26,198 nt of DNA, taken from contig MU647342.1 in the NCBI GenBank assembly GCA_026770585.1, positions 1 through 26,198 of the forward strand, written 5' to 3'; not shown here. Source of the DNA: Baffinella frigidus. Its lineage: Eukaryota > Cryptophyceae > Cryptomonadales > Baffinellaceae. Positions within the stretch are counted from its first letter, which is position 1. More notes on this DNA, generated by a model. The model was given only the letters and a program-made list of their open reading frames with translations, was not told the origin of the DNA and did not search any database.

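Noticed and set aside
22895-23762. Centromeric or other chromosomal satellite
   Set aside because: Confined to introns between identified exons of one gene.
23145-23930. 261-residue minus-strand frame (TTQFTTRYTVYDT...)
   Set aside because: The reverse translation of the GTAAACTGTG satellite and of w22 copies; the true coding strand is +.
24180-24960. Search for a second gene or a NOMO exon in the GC-balanced stretch
   Set aside because: Duplicated blocks with hairpins and w22 end-copies; no frame with recognisable domains or fitting splice phases.

Overview
The window is eukaryotic nuclear DNA. It holds the interior of one large gene on the + strand, cut into very short exons by long, repeat-filled introns. 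I recognised the gene by stitching small GC-rich segments bounded by AG and GT. Twenty-two consecutive exons (39-161 nt, 1,611 nt in total, exactly 537 codons, every intron phase compatible) translate without a stop into a protein that follows the second half of NOMO (Nodal modulator, pM5), an ER-membrane protein of tandem Ig-like beta-sandwich domains and a subunit of the BOS complex (with nicalin and TMEM147) of the multipass translocon. Family landmarks in the right order include LPGEYTV...GWCW, SVSKGTQTLCVKK, SADGAYSIGPL, DGSFTFKSLAPGDYFLRP, FSCFGSVTLLDGNPE and GTFRIRGLTPGKY. The signal peptide and N-terminal domains lie upstream of the window. The last luminal exon and the membrane anchor lie at or beyond the right edge.

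Only about 6% of the window is coding. Introns average about 1 kb and contain (i) degenerate telomere-like heptamers (CCCTAAA, CCCCAAA, CGAAACA), mostly in one orientation; (ii) short foldback or terminal-inverted-repeat elements, several with visible target-site duplications; (iii) microsatellites and satellites built on GTAAACTGTG, GATA or TGACTGTCTTGTCATC; and (iv) many partial copies of the adjoining exon edges. The exon-edge copies follow a rule. Copies of an exon start (with its acceptor AG) usually lie in the intron upstream of the intact exon, and copies of an exon end (with its donor GT) usually lie in the intron downstream. Each intron is thus lined with decoy splice sites.

Layout: 1-405 exon w1 and a twin; 406-4864 exons w2-w5, with a five-fold 107-bp array at the w4 acceptor; 4865-9727 exons w6-w7 with about ten w6 copies and a large palindrome; 9728-12617 exons w8-w11; 12618-15035 exons w12-w13; 15036-16223 an intron with a 114-bp run of N that probably hides one missing exon; 16224-18944 exons w14-w17; 18945-23850 exons w18-w22; 23851-26198 the next intron and the start of exon w23.

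The TTTAGGG-type repeat fits green algae and plants, and also some other algae such as dinoflagellates. GC-rich exons drowned in such filler make me guess a large-genome prasinophyte-like green alga, but this is a guess. No bacterial genes, rRNA, tRNA, CRISPR array or separate second gene was found. Most open frames in the window are translations of repeats.
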